Below, in pieces: positions 8,612-18,101 of a DNA stretch of 64,000 nucleotides. Positions within the stretch are counted from its first letter, which is position 1; every line of letters begins with the position of its first letter. Below the pieces are notes generated by a model. The model was not told where the DNA came from. It ran no database searches and worked only from the letters and a program-made list of their open reading frames with translations. The position numbers were made by a program, and so were the translations under genes. This stretch comes from PSRF01 sp051000815 (GTDB lineage Bacteria > Acidobacteriota > Blastocatellia > Pyrinomonadales > Pyrinomonadaceae): assembly GCA_051000815.1 (NCBI GenBank), contig JBPCNX010000094.1, positions 15,483 to 79,482 on the forward strand, written 5' to 3'.

Positions 8612-10135
8612 ATGACAACAGCAAAGGGGACCGGATCCTGGATCCTGGCAGCCACGATTCTTGGTTCCAGCATGGTTTTTATTGACGGCACAGTCGTCAA
8701 CGTCGCCCTGCCTGCTTTACAAACAAATCTCAACGCGTCGGTAGTGGATGTGCAGTGGGTGGTCGAAGCCTATGCGCTGTTCCTTGCGGCCCTGCTGCTG
8801 GCCGGAGGCTCGCTCGGAGATCACTACGGCCGCAAACGCATTTACATTGTCGGCGTTTCTCTTTTCGCGCTCGCTTCGCTTTGGTGCGGCCTCGCTGCCA
8901 ACATCAACCAGCTAATTATTGCTCGGGCCGTCCAGGGTGTCGGCGGCGCGCTGCTGGTTCCGGGCAGCCTTGCGATCATCAGCAGTTCGTTTAGTGAGGA
9001 CACACGCGGCCAGGCGATTGGCACCTGGTCAGGATTCACCGCCATCACAGCCGCCATCGGACCGGTACTCGGGGGTTGGTTGATCGAAAATGTCTCCTGG
9101 CGGGCCGTCTTCTTTATTAATATTCCACTCGCATTGATAGTGCTCGCCCTGGTTTTCTTCCATGTGCCTGAGAGTCGCGATGAAGAGTCGCGGGGTCTGG
9201 ATTGGTTAGGAGCAGCACTCGCAACGGTCAGTCTGGGACTAATCGTCTACGGCTTAATCGAATCTTCGCGCCTGGGTATTTCACATCCCGCCATTGTTGC
9301 TGCTTTATCCGGCGGCGTTTTAGCGGCGATTGCGTTCGTCATCGTCGAAGCGCGCATACGAAACCCAATGCTTCCCCTCGCCCTGTTTCGGTCGCGCAAC
9401 TTCAGCGGCGCAAATCTGCTGACGCTCTTCCTCTATACCGCGCTCAGTGGCGCGCTCTTCTTTTTGCCGCTCAACCTGATCCAGGTTCAGGGTTACACGC
9501 CGACGTCAGCCGGCGCCGCTTTGTTACCGTTCATTCTTATTATGTTTTTACTCTCGCGCTGGTCAGGTGGACTGATCAAGCGTTATGGCGCCAAGTTGCC
9601 GCTGGTGATCGGGCCGCTCATTGTCGCGTTGGGATTCCTGCTGTTCACACTTCCAGGTATCGGCGGCAGTTTCTGGACTACCTTCTTCCCCGCAGTGGTA
9701 GTCCTTGGACTTGGCATGGCCGTCAGCGTGGCGCCGCTGACAACGACAGTGATGAGCACGGTCAAGGAAAACCGCGCGGGTATTGCTTCGGGAATTAATA
9801 ACGCGGTCTCGCGCACGGCTGGCTTGCTCGCAGTTGCTGTTTTTGGACTTGTGATGTTACAGGGATTCAACCGGCAACTCGACCGGCATTTGGCTTCGAT
9901 CAGTGTTGCTCCTGAAGTGCGGCAGGCGTTGGATCAGCAACGTGTGAAGCTGGCCGGCGCGGAATTGCCGGCGAATCTCGATCCGTCATCGAGTGGGAAA
10001 TTGAAGCAAGCCATAGATGAGGCGTTTGTGTCAGGCTTCCGGCGCGTTATGCTGGGGGCGGCCGTCCTGGCATTGCTAAGCGCTTTGAGCGCGTGGCTAT
10101 TGATTGATGGTAAAAAAGTACAACATGGTCAGTGA
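8612..10135 (+). CDS. MFS multidrug efflux transporter, DHA2 (EmrB/QacA) type
   Basis: A 507-residue 14-helix proton-driven drug exporter in the inner membrane. The family signatures are clear: the helix 1 motif SMVFIDGTVVNVALPALQ, the motif A region GGSLGDHYGRKRIY, the RAVQGVGGALLVPGSLAII motif B/C region, and the antiporter motif GPVLGGWLIE. The large loop between helices 13 and 14 (residues about 430-475) is typical of DHA2 members. No TolC-type outer-membrane or membrane-fusion gene is adjacent. The substrate is unknown. Confidence 0.92.
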   Translation: MTTAKGTGSWILAATILGSSMVFIDGTVVNVALPALQTNLNASVVDVQWVVEAYALFLAALLLAGGSLGDHYGRKRIYIVGVSLFALASLWCGLAANINQLIIARAVQGVGGALLVPGSLAIISSSFSEDTRGQAIGTWSGFTAITAAIGPVLGGWLIENVSWRAVFFINIPLALIVLALVFFHVPESRDEESRGLDWLGAALATVSLGLIVYGLIESSRLGISHPAIVAALSGGVLAAIAFVIVEARIRNPMLPLALFRSRNFSGANLLTLFLYTALSGALFFLPLNLIQVQGYTPTSAGAALLPFILIMFLLSRWSGGLIKRYGAKLPLVIGPLIVALGFLLFTLPGIGGSFWTTFFPAVVVLGLGMAVSVAPLTTTVMSTVKENRAGIASGINNAVSRTAGLLAVAVFGLVMLQGFNRQLDRHLASISVAPEVRQALDQQRVKLAGAELPANLDPSSSGKLKQAIDEAFVSGFRRVMLGAAVLALLSALSAWLLIDGKKVQHGQ

Positions 10136-10312
10136 GCAATGAAACGCACGATGGCATGCAGTTCTGGAAGTCGACCGTCATGAAGGGCTCCAGAATTAGC
10201 CGCCACAGATTTACACCGGATAGACACAGATTAGAACCAAAATAATCTGATCAGTGTAATGTCGTTTCTTATTCCGCGCGCATCGGCGCAAATCCGCGTA
10301 GTGCCCTAATTT

Positions 10313-10383
10313 GTAACGCAAACTGTTAGTTTGCGCTGAACGAATGGCATTCAAGGTGCGCGCAAACTAACAGTTTGCGTTAC
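10313..10383. repeat. B-family inverted repeat with perfect 24-bp arms, copy 1
   Basis: GTAACGCAAACTGTTAGTTT continuing GCGC is repeated exactly in reverse complement at 10360-10383, with 23 bases between. Each arm is itself a hairpin (GCAAACT/AGTTTGC). A single arm recurs at 46743-46766. The rest of the 293-base gap (10136-10428) holds only degenerate short repeats of the CGCGGAT type. Confidence 0.85.
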
Positions 10384-10428
10384 GAAAACCAAAGGCACTA
10401 CCCAAATCCGGGACCTGATGACTACGGT

Positions 10429-11511
10429 ATGAAATCTTCCTGCCTGTTCTGCTTCGCGCTCATGCTTCTCCCTTTACTCTTACTTCCGGCGTCGGGGCAG
10501 ACGCCAAAATCAAAAGCTGCGGCGATGGATGACCTATTTGAGGAATACGCCCGGCCCGGAGTGCCCGGCGCGAGTGTGATTGTCATCAAGAACGGCAGGG
10601 CCCTCTTCAAGAAGGCCTATGGTTTGGCGAATCTGGAGGACAAGATTGCCGCCACCACGAGCACAAACTACCGCCTGGCTTCTGTTACGAAGCAATTCAC
10701 TGCCATGGCGATCATGATTCTCGCCCAGCGCAAAAAACTCTCGTATAAAGATCGGTTAACTGACTTCTTCCCAGGTTTTCCTGAATATGGCAAACAAATC
10801 ACTGTGCGTCACCTGCTGAATCACACATCGGGACTGATTGCCTACGAAGACGTTATGGACGACAACGCTCTTACGCCGCTCACCGATCAGGACGTGCTCG
10901 ACTTAATGAAGCAACAAAACCACACTCACTTCCCGCCCGGGACTCAGTATCGCTACAGCAACGGTGGCTATGTCCTGCTTGGTCTGATCGTCGAGAAGGC
11001 GTCAGGAACTTCGTTTCCGGAGTTCCTGCGAAAGAACATCTTTGCTCCGCTAAGGATGAAGCATACCGTGCTCTACCACCGCGATGACCATTCAGATCGA
11101 AGCCGGGCCTACGGCTACTCGAAGCGAGGCGATGCTTTTGTGCGAACGGACCAAAGTCTGACCAGCTCGACGCGCGGCGATGGAACTGTCTATTCGTCAG
11201 TGGAAGATCTTTACAGATGGGATCAGGCCCTCTACGGCACCCGGCTTGTCAATGCGGCTGCACTTAAACAAGCATTTACTGCGGCTGCGAAAGTTGACGA
11301 AGACACCGATTACGGGTTTGGCTGGTTCATCGAGAGCAGGCGTGGGCTGAGAACTGTGTGGCACAGTGGCAATACAATCGGCTTTACACAATTTATTCGC
11401 CGCTTCCCCGATCAGAAGTTCACGATCATTGTGCAAGCCAATCGAAACGATGCCCCGCTTGCCCAACTGGTTGACAAGATTGAAGAGCTTTACCTGGTAG
11501 ACGTGAAGTAA
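10429..11511 (+). CDS. Secreted serine hydrolase, beta-lactamase/class C penicillin-binding family
   Basis: An exported serine hydrolase of the beta-lactamase family (Pfam Beta-lactamase, MEROPS S12-like), likely an esterase or D-amino peptidase. Three catalytic signatures are visible: the S-x-x-K motif in ASVTKQFT, the Y-S-N motif in YRYSNGGYVLLG, and a late H-S-G in VWHSGNTIG replacing the KTG of beta-lactamases. The ATG at 10429 is chosen because it opens a signal peptide (LFCFALMLLPLLLLPASGQ); the upstream in-frame codons fall in the B-family repeat. The length of about 360 residues is usual for the family. Confidence 0.9.
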   Translation: MKSSCLFCFALMLLPLLLLPASGQTPKSKAAAMDDLFEEYARPGVPGASVIVIKNGRALFKKAYGLANLEDKIAATTSTNYRLASVTKQFTAMAIMILAQRKKLSYKDRLTDFFPGFPEYGKQITVRHLLNHTSGLIAYEDVMDDNALTPLTDQDVLDLMKQQNHTHFPPGTQYRYSNGGYVLLGLIVEKASGTSFPEFLRKNIFAPLRMKHTVLYHRDDHSDRSRAYGYSKRGDAFVRTDQSLTSSTRGDGTVYSSVEDLYRWDQALYGTRLVNAAALKQAFTAAAKVDEDTDYGFGWFIESRRGLRTVWHSGNTIGFTQFIRRFPDQKFTIIVQANRNDAPLAQLVDKIEELYLVDVK

Positions 11512-11668
11512 GTCTGTCATTGGCAGATGGCCCTGGCTGAGCGAGCGTCGTTATAGACTCAACCTAGTCGTCAGCGATCAGAAGTCGCTTGCCCGCAGAG
11601 GCAAAGCGATTCACACTGAGCGCACCAAAGTCGCCTCGGCATTTTCGTAAAGGAGCACTCCGAACGTC

Positions 11669-12304
11669 ATGAATATTTTTAGCCTCAGTCTTGCCGGCCT
11701 GCTGCTGGCAACTTTATCTTTCCCGGTAATCGGGCAGCGACGACGGGCCGCCGCGGCACCCAAGGCCACGGCTCCGCAAGTCGCGCCCGCGGCCAAGCCG
11801 GCAGCGGCTGAGATGAAGATTGCCTTAATAGACACTGCTGTTTTTGGCGATGATAAGGAAGGCATCATTCGCTTCCGCGATGCCGTTAAGTCTCTGGAAC
11901 AGGAGTTCAAACAGACCGAGACTGATATTCAAACCCTGCAAACTCGGATCGACGCTCTCACCGAAGAGATCAAGAAACTTAACCAGGCATCTGTCGTGTC
12001 TCCCGAGACCATAAGCGCCAGGCAGGCCGAGGTGGAACGTCTGCTGCTCGAGCGCAAGGTTAAGCAGGAAAAAGGGCAGAAGGATTTTGAACGACGCTAC
12101 AATGAAGTTGCCAATCCGATCTCCAGAGATATTGGCGACGCGCTTAGCAAGTTCGCCGAGCAGCGCGGAATCACACTCACGCTCGACGTTAGCAAGTTCA
12201 TGCCGGCAATTCTGACAATGAGTCCGGGGCTGGATCTCACAAAAGAGTTTATCGCCGACTACAACAGCAAGAATCCGGGGGCGGCAACTACGCCACGGCC
12301 CTGA
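11669..12304 (+). CDS. OmpH/Skp family periplasmic chaperone-like protein
   Basis: A 211-residue exported protein of the OmpH (Skp) family, which shields unfolded outer-membrane proteins in the periplasm. After the signal peptide (LSLAGLLLATLSFPVIGQ) comes an Ala/Pro-rich linker (residues 22-48), the KIALIDTAVFGD strand matching the Skp body start, then a long coiled coil (about 65-155) and the EISRDIGDALSKFAEQRGITLTLD-like closing strand region. The linker is longer than in E. coli Skp and there is no bamA or lpxD next door. AAAGGAG precedes the start. Confidence 0.85.
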   Translation: MNIFSLSLAGLLLATLSFPVIGQRRRAAAAPKATAPQVAPAAKPAAAEMKIALIDTAVFGDDKEGIIRFRDAVKSLEQEFKQTETDIQTLQTRIDALTEEIKKLNQASVVSPETISARQAEVERLLLERKVKQEKGQKDFERRYNEVANPISRDIGDALSKFAEQRGITLTLDVSKFMPAILTMSPGLDLTKEFIADYNSKNPGAATTPRP

Positions 12305-12335
12305 CCAGACTCACGGCCACAACTCGTTTCGCATT

Positions 12336-13118
12336 ATGTCGCAACCGCAATTCGCTTCTCCGAAAGATCAAGCCGCCAAACGTCCGGCGCGCCGGAAAAC
12401 TGAATTGCTCCCGGATGGGGCTTTGCTGTTTGAAGATGAATTCACAGGTGGTGCGATTGATACGACCGTAATTACCTGCACAGGGTGGCTGCTGGAGCTT
12501 CATGAATTAACATCCGGAAGGGTTCTCTTTTTCACTCGCTCGCGCAAAGTTAGTCCGGCGACCAACTGCTTCGGCATTCTTTATCCCCCGTTTACGATGA
12601 CTCATCTTTGCTTCGAAAACCCTCGAGGCCGAGTGAGCGGGATTGCCGCAAGTGAACCCTTGCCACCTGAATTTGCGAGGACGCCAATCGTCTTTGACAC
12701 TACGTGCACCGCTCCGCCTGTCAGCGTGAGCAGTGCGTGCGAACTATTGCGCGGCGGCGCTAATCGAGAACCCGTCGATGTGAATCCCACGGCATCTTTA
12801 CTCTCCGTCAAAGCAAAGAGATTGATCGACACCAACTATCTGGATTATCCCTCGATAGCGCGCATCGCGGAGCGCCTGGGTGTTTCGCATGCGCACCTGT
12901 CGCGACAGTTCAGAACGGATTTTAGTATGAGTCCGAGCGAGTATCTTCGCAGGCTGCGAGTCGCTGACGCACCGCTACGGTTGGCACGCGGCGAGGCGAT
13001 CATCAAGGTTTCTCACGACGTTGGCTATAACGATTTGAGCCGCTTCTACAAGCAGTTTCGCAAAACTACGAATACCTCACCGGGAGTATGCAAAACCCTG
13101 CTCGGCTCCCAACGCTAA
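12336..13118 (+). CDS. AraC family transcriptional regulator
   Basis: A 260-residue cytoplasmic regulator. The last 100 residues form the double helix-turn-helix of the AraC/XylS family: LDYPSIARIAERLGVSHAHL as the first HTH and VSHDVGYNDLSRFYKQFRKT as the second, with the family's F-S/Y-x-x-F-K-x pattern. The N-terminal 150 residues are a probable ligand or oligomerisation domain without a recognised motif. Likely targets are nearby genes, for instance the two DHFR-like genes that follow, but no operator was identified. Confidence 0.88.
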   Translation: MSQPQFASPKDQAAKRPARRKTELLPDGALLFEDEFTGGAIDTTVITCTGWLLELHELTSGRVLFFTRSRKVSPATNCFGILYPPFTMTHLCFENPRGRVSGIAASEPLPPEFARTPIVFDTTCTAPPVSVSSACELLRGGANREPVDVNPTASLLSVKAKRLIDTNYLDYPSIARIAERLGVSHAHLSRQFRTDFSMSPSEYLRRLRVADAPLRLARGEAIIKVSHDVGYNDLSRFYKQFRKTTNTSPGVCKTLLGSQR

Positions 13119-13215
13119 TCAATATCAAGAAACGCCAAGACAGGAAGGTAGACGAGTCGTAGACTTGGCCTCTAACCCGGAGGCTTTACTGCCACCGGCG
13201 TCGCGAGGGTTTCAT

Positions 13216-13764
13216 ATGCGGTTAGTCACGTTCGGAGTCGCCAACAGTCTCGACAATTTCATAGCCCGACCGGATGACGCGGTCGATTGGCTCGTTTGGG
13301 ACAAGGAGGTTGCGGCAATCTCAAAAAAGTTCTTTAAGACCGTCGATACAGTGGTGATGGGCCGCAAGACTTACGAGGTCGCCGCGAGGAGTGGCGACGG
13401 CGCCTATCCGGGCGTCAAGAACTACGTCTTCTCGCGGACCATTAAGAAAGCGCCGAGCAAAAAGATCGAGTTCATTTCACAGGACGCTGCAGAATTCGTA
13501 CGCAAATTGAAACATGAGAAAGGCAAGGGCATTTGTGTGATGGGCGGCGGCGAGTTGGCACGAGCACTCTTTAAGGCGCGTCTAATCGATCAGATTGGAT
13601 TGAACATTCAGCCGGTGCTGCTGGGCTCGGGCGTTCCGCTCTTTTATGAAATGGATCAGCAACTCGATTTGGAGTTGCTGGAATTTAAGACGCTCAAGAG
13701 CGGCAGCGTCTTTGTTTTTTATCGAGTCAAGCAGGACAAACCGGAAGCATCAGCCGCAGATTAA
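13216..13764 (+). CDS. Dihydrofolate reductase family protein (RibD C-terminal type), paralogue 1
   Basis: A 182-residue NADPH-binding protein of the DHFR/RibD-C superfamily. Visible motifs are the N-terminal strand VANSLDNFIARPD, VVMGRKTYE (cofactor loop), the KNYVFSRT strand, and ICVMGGGELARALFKARLID with LNIQPVLLGSGVPLF. Members of this YwjB-like group usually lack a proven substrate. The ATG at 13216 is chosen because conserved sequence begins right there; the longer reading to 13165 adds a low-complexity leader. It is closely related to the next gene. Confidence 0.88.
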   Translation: MRLVTFGVANSLDNFIARPDDAVDWLVWDKEVAAISKKFFKTVDTVVMGRKTYEVAARSGDGAYPGVKNYVFSRTIKKAPSKKIEFISQDAAEFVRKLKHEKGKGICVMGGGELARALFKARLIDQIGLNIQPVLLGSGVPLFYEMDQQLDLELLEFKTLKSGSVFVFYRVKQDKPEASAAD

Positions 13765-13869
13765 CGCGGATTGCGCGGATTAGATTTGCAGTAAAAAGGC
13801 CCATGCGCTTGTGGGGTTGAACACAAAGTAACAGGTCGCGTTGCCAATCGGAGACGCCACACTAAAACG

Positions 13870-14439
13870 ATGCGCAAGGTGAAATACTTTATCGCTAATA
13901 GTCTCGACAACTTCATCGCTCGACCGGGTGGCGCGGTGGAGTGGCTCTTCAACGACGGCACAAACTATGGGATGGCGGAATTCTTTCGCTCAATCGACAC
14001 CATCCTGCTGGGACGCAAAACGTTCGACTTCGCCAACAGCCAAACCGAAAAGTCTAAACGCCGGACCAGAAAAGCGAAACGTAAGGGTGGCGTCGGATGG
14101 GGTATGAAGAGCTACGTTTTTTCTCGCACTCTAAAACCCGAAGATCATGATGATGTCACTATCATTTCTGAAGAGGCCGGAAAGTTTGTTCGCAGTTTGA
14201 AAAGTCAGCCGGGCAAAGACATCTGGCTGATGGGCGGAGGCCAGTTAGCCGGGAGCTTACTGGCGGAAGATGTCGTCGACGAGATTAGCCTGAACATTCA
14301 TCCCGTCCTGCTGGGACGCGGTATTCCTCTATTTACTGAGCTCGCCAATCAAGTCAATTTGGAGCTGTTCGCCTCGAAGGCTCATAAGAATGGCTGCGTG
14401 CAGGTCGACTACCGCGTGAAGCATTCAGAGCTCGCTTGA
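13870..14439 (+). CDS. Dihydrofolate reductase family protein, paralogue 2
   Basis: A tandem paralogue of the previous gene sharing ANSLDNFIARPGGAVEWL, LLGRKTFDF, KSYVFSRTLK, IWLMGGGQLAGSLLAEDVVD and LNIHPVLLGRGIPLF. It differs by a basic insertion of about 20 residues (EKSKRRTRKAKRKGG) just after the GRKTF motif. The duplication is probably old, since the two copies look well diverged along their length. The 105-base gap between the copies contains a CGCGGATTGCGCGGATTAG repeat of low complexity. Confidence 0.87.
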   Translation: MRKVKYFIANSLDNFIARPGGAVEWLFNDGTNYGMAEFFRSIDTILLGRKTFDFANSQTEKSKRRTRKAKRKGGVGWGMKSYVFSRTLKPEDHDDVTIISEEAGKFVRSLKSQPGKDIWLMGGGQLAGSLLAEDVVDEISLNIHPVLLGRGIPLFTELANQVNLELFASKAHKNGCVQVDYRVKHSELA

Positions 14440-14475
14440 TTTTCAGTTTTGCTATGCCGAGTATAAGTTCCGGCC

Positions 14476-17007
14476 CTAACGAAACAGATCGCTGATATCC
14501 AGCGAGAAAACCAGCGCGCCGCGCCCTTCCCCTCTTCGCCGGTTGGGGTTTAAGGAATAACCAGCCGTTAAATCGAGTGAAACAACACTCAGACGCATTC
14601 CAGCTCCAACGCCGTAACGAGTGCCGCCAATATCCGGGCCAATTGTCGGGCCGAGACGCGCGACATCAAACATAACTACAGGACTTACCGCAATCAGGTT
14701 CAACTCACGAAACGTTACGTCGAGGATGCGAGCCGTGTAAGCGACATCCTGATTCGCCTTTCGTTCCAAATCCGAAACGGTGACGCGCTTCAGGCCGTCC
14801 TTCATTTGGTCTTGAAGAGTTGGCAATTCCTTTGCGGCAGCGAGAAGCCGTTGACCTTGTGACGCCAGGCCGGCGGCAGCCAGCGGCGCTTGCATGCCAG
14901 CTACATACTTCCCGACCGCTGAAAGCATGGCTGGCGCCACCGGACCAAAGCCGATCGCCAACAGGTGCAGATTATTTTTGGCGATGTCGGCGTCCTCGCC
15001 GCGAGCCGCTTCGACCGATGCTTTGGATGTTGTGACGTACGACCTGGCGCGATCAAAGGCGTTCTGCAATTCTTCCTTCGAGTTGGCCGGCAGGTTTGTC
15101 ATCTGACCCTCGATGCCGTCGAGGATCGTCCCCAACTCAGTCAGGTGCCGGCCGATTTCGTTCAGCGGCGTCTGGGCCTGAATCAACTCCTGCGGGTTAG
15201 TCCTGGCAAGACTGGCAATCTCCTCATAGCGTTGCTGCACGGCCACCCTGGACGTTTCAAGTCTGTCGTTATGCGCCTTCAGTCTGCTATGGAGCTCGGC
15301 AAGACCTGCTTCCTGAAGTGCCGACAAAATATCAGTGTTGATGGTTTGACTGATCCCGCCGATCTTCGAGGTCTCCGGCATGCCATTAAAGCCGACCGCG
15401 AGACTTCTGATTTGGGCGAATTCAAGAGGCGCGGGTTTTACCTCTCCCGTGTCTTCGTCCTTTTCTCGTTCGGCGATCTTGTCCCTGACAGTTTCAATCT
15501 CGGCTACAAACTCCTCCAAATCGATCGGGATCGCATCGGGCACTGGGTTGAGTTGGCGCAACTCTTTTTGGATGTCTTGCAGAATGCTACTAGTGTCGGT
15601 CTTAAGTCTTTCCTTGAGCGCGAGAAACTGCGGCGTTTCACTTAAGTAGCTGGCAATGGCAACAAGCCGCGAACCCGCCAGCTGTCCACCGAGAGCCTGC
15701 TTCACGCGAACGTCATGAACGATCTCGCTCGGAATCGCGCCTCGCGCCCAAACCGTTTGCGCCAGGGTCACATTCGCCGAGAAAAACTTTTCTCCACCGA
15801 CCGTTGTGCCGGAAGCAGTGAGGCCAAGGCGATTCTGCGGAAAGCTGCGAATGAAAGGGCTACTCCGAATCTGCCAATCATCACCCTGAATAAATTCGCG
15901 CGTGCTGTTTCCGCCAAAGAAGCGCTCGGCAACGGGAACCCCGTCCGATGAGGAATGAATGTGGCCTGCGTTAAACTGTGCGTCGAGCCGCAGGGGCATG
16001 TGCTCGCGCGTTAGAAAGCGCACGGAATAAGAAGTATCGACGAGCTGCTTGACGTAATCAGCACGTAGTCCTCTTTTGTTCGCGCCAATCTGTAATCCGT
16101 AAGACGCGCGCCACGATTGCCTACCCAGGTTGAGCGTGCTGCCTACATACATCTTGACCGCGCCGTAACCGGAATTTGCGAGAGCTGCTGCCGGCAACGT
16201 GTTCTGATCCAGATCGGACTGACGGTTTCCCCCTTCAATAGAAGAACCAAACCGCATGATAATGTCCTGGGAACCGAGCGGCCTGGTGGCGGCAAAAAAT
16301 TGGCCCAGGACCGTCGCCTCTTTAACGTCGTTGGCAAACCGGTAAGACGCTTTGGTGCCGCCGAAAATCGCTCGCGAACGGTTATAACCGCCGTAAGGCT
16401 GGGGCAGTAGTTTTCCCTTGAGACGTGAAAAAGCGCCGGGAGCAAATTCGCGTGTGAGCCGGTCGTGCCGTTTTTCAAAGAAGCCAACGAGGTAAGAAAT
16501 CGGCCCGCTGGTAACGACCCAGTAGACCACTTCAAGGGTCTTCGCATTCGCATCACACGCACGCAACGATGGCAGGGTCGTCACGAACTTGAAACGCTCA
16601 CCCGGCTCGAGAGTGCCGTTTCGGTTAGTTAAGTCCGCCAACAGCTCGATGTAGCCAAGGTTGGAGAATTTTTCGCCAATCTTGAGTCCCTTGTTTTGCC
16701 CCGCAAGGATCGTCTGGGATTCCTGAAGCTTTACCTCTAAGGGCCTCCTCACTACACCGAGAAAGTCCAGAGGCGTCTCGATCCGAATGGACTTAACCGA
16801 ATAACCTTCTCGCTCATAATGATCGGCGTTCAGGGGACAAGTCTCCCTCCGATCAGCCCCGTCCTGAGCAAGCCCCGTAGCATTCTGGCAAACACACAGT
16901 GTTACCAGCACCAGCAACGCATACCTTAATCGGCGCGAGAATGAGACACGAGTGCTAAGACGCTCCCCGCGGAGCGCCTGCATGAATGACGCCGGTGAGA
17001 ATGTCAC
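14476..17007 (-). CDS. Outer-membrane Omp85-like beta-barrel protein with large helical insertion
   Basis: An 843-residue outer-membrane protein. After a signal peptide (YALLVLVTLCVCQNATGLAQ) there is a periplasmic-looking region, then alternating amphipathic strands (residues about 200-450). These include ERFFGGNSTREFIQG (about 360), which matches the RFFxGG...R-x-F/Y-x-G signature of BamA/TamA/FhaC barrels, loop L6 region. A mostly helical segment with coiled-coil character follows (about 456-736, for example ALKERLKTDTSSILQDIQKE). The C-terminus returns to barrel strands (YGVGAGMRLSVVSLDLTAGY) and ends in LDISDLFR. Its start overlaps the stop of the upstream gene by four bases (ATGA). The substrate or partner is unknown. 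Confidence 0.7.
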   Translation of the reverse strand: MTFSPASFMQALRGERLSTRVSFSRRLRYALLVLVTLCVCQNATGLAQDGADRRETCPLNADHYEREGYSVKSIRIETPLDFLGVVRRPLEVKLQESQTILAGQNKGLKIGEKFSNLGYIELLADLTNRNGTLEPGERFKFVTTLPSLRACDANAKTLEVVYWVVTSGPISYLVGFFEKRHDRLTREFAPGAFSRLKGKLLPQPYGGYNRSRAIFGGTKASYRFANDVKEATVLGQFFAATRPLGSQDIIMRFGSSIEGGNRQSDLDQNTLPAAALANSGYGAVKMYVGSTLNLGRQSWRASYGLQIGANKRGLRADYVKQLVDTSYSVRFLTREHMPLRLDAQFNAGHIHSSSDGVPVAERFFGGNSTREFIQGDDWQIRSSPFIRSFPQNRLGLTASGTTVGGEKFFSANVTLAQTVWARGAIPSEIVHDVRVKQALGGQLAGSRLVAIASYLSETPQFLALKERLKTDTSSILQDIQKELRQLNPVPDAIPIDLEEFVAEIETVRDKIAEREKDEDTGEVKPAPLEFAQIRSLAVGFNGMPETSKIGGISQTINTDILSALQEAGLAELHSRLKAHNDRLETSRVAVQQRYEEIASLARTNPQELIQAQTPLNEIGRHLTELGTILDGIEGQMTNLPANSKEELQNAFDRARSYVTTSKASVEAARGEDADIAKNNLHLLAIGFGPVAPAMLSAVGKYVAGMQAPLAAAGLASQGQRLLAAAKELPTLQDQMKDGLKRVTVSDLERKANQDVAYTARILDVTFRELNLIAVSPVVMFDVARLGPTIGPDIGGTRYGVGAGMRLSVVSLDLTAGYSLNPNRRRGEGRGALVFSLDISDLFR

Positions 17008-17360
17008 TTCTTAATTTCCAGCAGTTTCTGACCCAGCTCAGCCAACTTGGCGTCTTCGGTCGTTCCCTTCTTCAGCGCTTTCGCACGGTCGGTGAGCGGA
17101 CCAGACAGAAATTCCAGCTGGGCCATGTTCATGCCCTGGGTCATGAGCGCCTCGGCTTTGGGGTTCAGCGTGTCGCCGACTCGAATGTCGAGCTTTACGC
17201 GATCCTGAAAACCTCCCTCTACTTTGTCGCGCAACACAAAAATGATCAGGTAGAAGGGTTCATCGCCTATGCAACCTCTGGTAATACCGAACGATACCTG
17301 CCGTTTGTTGCTGGGTGCGAGGACCGCGAGATTTATTGAGAAGGGTTTACACTTTGCCAT
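17004..17360 (-). CDS. Unknown 118-residue protein, operon partner of the Omp85-like gene
   Basis: No family was recognised. A GAAAGGAA ribosome binding site lies six bases before the ATG at 17360. The middle reads PFYLIIFVLRDKVEGGFQDRVKLDI, suggesting beta strands, and the last 45 residues form a charged helix (LTDRAKALKKGTTEDAKLAE). There is no signal peptide or membrane segment. The 4-base overlap with the barrel gene points to translational coupling and a shared function. Confidence 0.7.
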   Translation of the reverse strand: MAKCKPFSINLAVLAPSNKRQVSFGITRGCIGDEPFYLIIFVLRDKVEGGFQDRVKLDIRVGDTLNPKAEALMTQGMNMAQLEFLSGPLTDRAKALKKGTTEDAKLAELGQKLLEIKK

Positions 17361-17575
17361 GGAGTTTCCTTTCGTTAGGTTGGTTCAAATTCGGATGTGA
17401 GAGCGTCGGAAAATCTCCGAAGAGCTGGTGATGCGAGGTCTGGAGGATCCGAGCTTCGTTTTTCGAGCTCATACTATTCTCGAATCTCACGAGTTTCAAG
17501 TCCTGCGTTCGCGCCGGGAGCGAGACTATCGATACCCAGGGGTGGCAGTTACCACTAATCTCCCACTGTGCGAAC

Positions 17576-18101
17576 ATGAGCGCGATGAGTGAGTCTCGGC
17601 AAATTATCGAACGAATCGAGCGGCCGGCACCACGCGCATTTTATGAGCGCTACGTTAAGCCCAACCGGCCGGTGGTCATCACAGGAGCCACTCAGAATTG
17701 GAAGGCAATTAAGAGCTGGAGGTATTGTTACTCCGGTTCACTTTGATTCCGCTCATAATCTGCTGGTACAGATTCATGGCCGCAAAAAACTGCTTTTATT
17801 CCCGCCCCAGCAATCCCGCAGTCTTTACTATCCGTGCCTCAGTCTGGGTCACGTAAACTACAGTCCGGTGGATGTTGAAGCGCCTGACTACGAACGATTC
17901 CCATTGTTCAAGCGGGCTACACCGTTGGAAGTTTTGCTGGCGCCGGGCGAAATTTTGTTTATCCCCGTTCGTTGGTGGCATTACGCGCGCGCTCTCGAGC
18001 CCACGATCTCGTTAAACTTCTGGTGGTTCTCGGCCGATAGCCTGCGGAGGATGTGGCATCCCTATCTGGTCTATAAGAAAGGCCGGCTGTTAGGACGCTG
18101 A
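17576..18101 (+). pseudogene. JmjC/cupin_8 family gene broken by internal deletion
   Basis: The first frame starts at ATG 17576 and reads IIERIERPAPRAFYERYVKP, then NRPVVITGATQNWKAIKSW, the conserved N-terminus of cupin_8/JmjC (FIH-like) hydroxylases, but stops at 17744. The conserved centre resumes in another frame from about 17721: GGIVTPVHFDSAHNLLVQIH, then GRKKLLLFPP and IPVRWWHYARAL. The Fe-binding H-x-D (HFD) and the late H (WWH) are still present. About 100 residues that normally separate the two parts are missing and the frame shifts at the junction near 17712-17722. It is most simply a dead gene; the 3' frame could still give a 170-residue fragment. Confidence 0.8.

Noticed and set aside
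14820..15951. Several frames antisense to the Omp85-like gene
   Set aside because: They mirror the coding periodicity of the opposite strand and show no motif or ribosome binding site.
17347..17577. 76-residue frame before the Omp85 operon
   Set aside because: It overlaps the start of the 118-residue gene and its promoter region; no family features.
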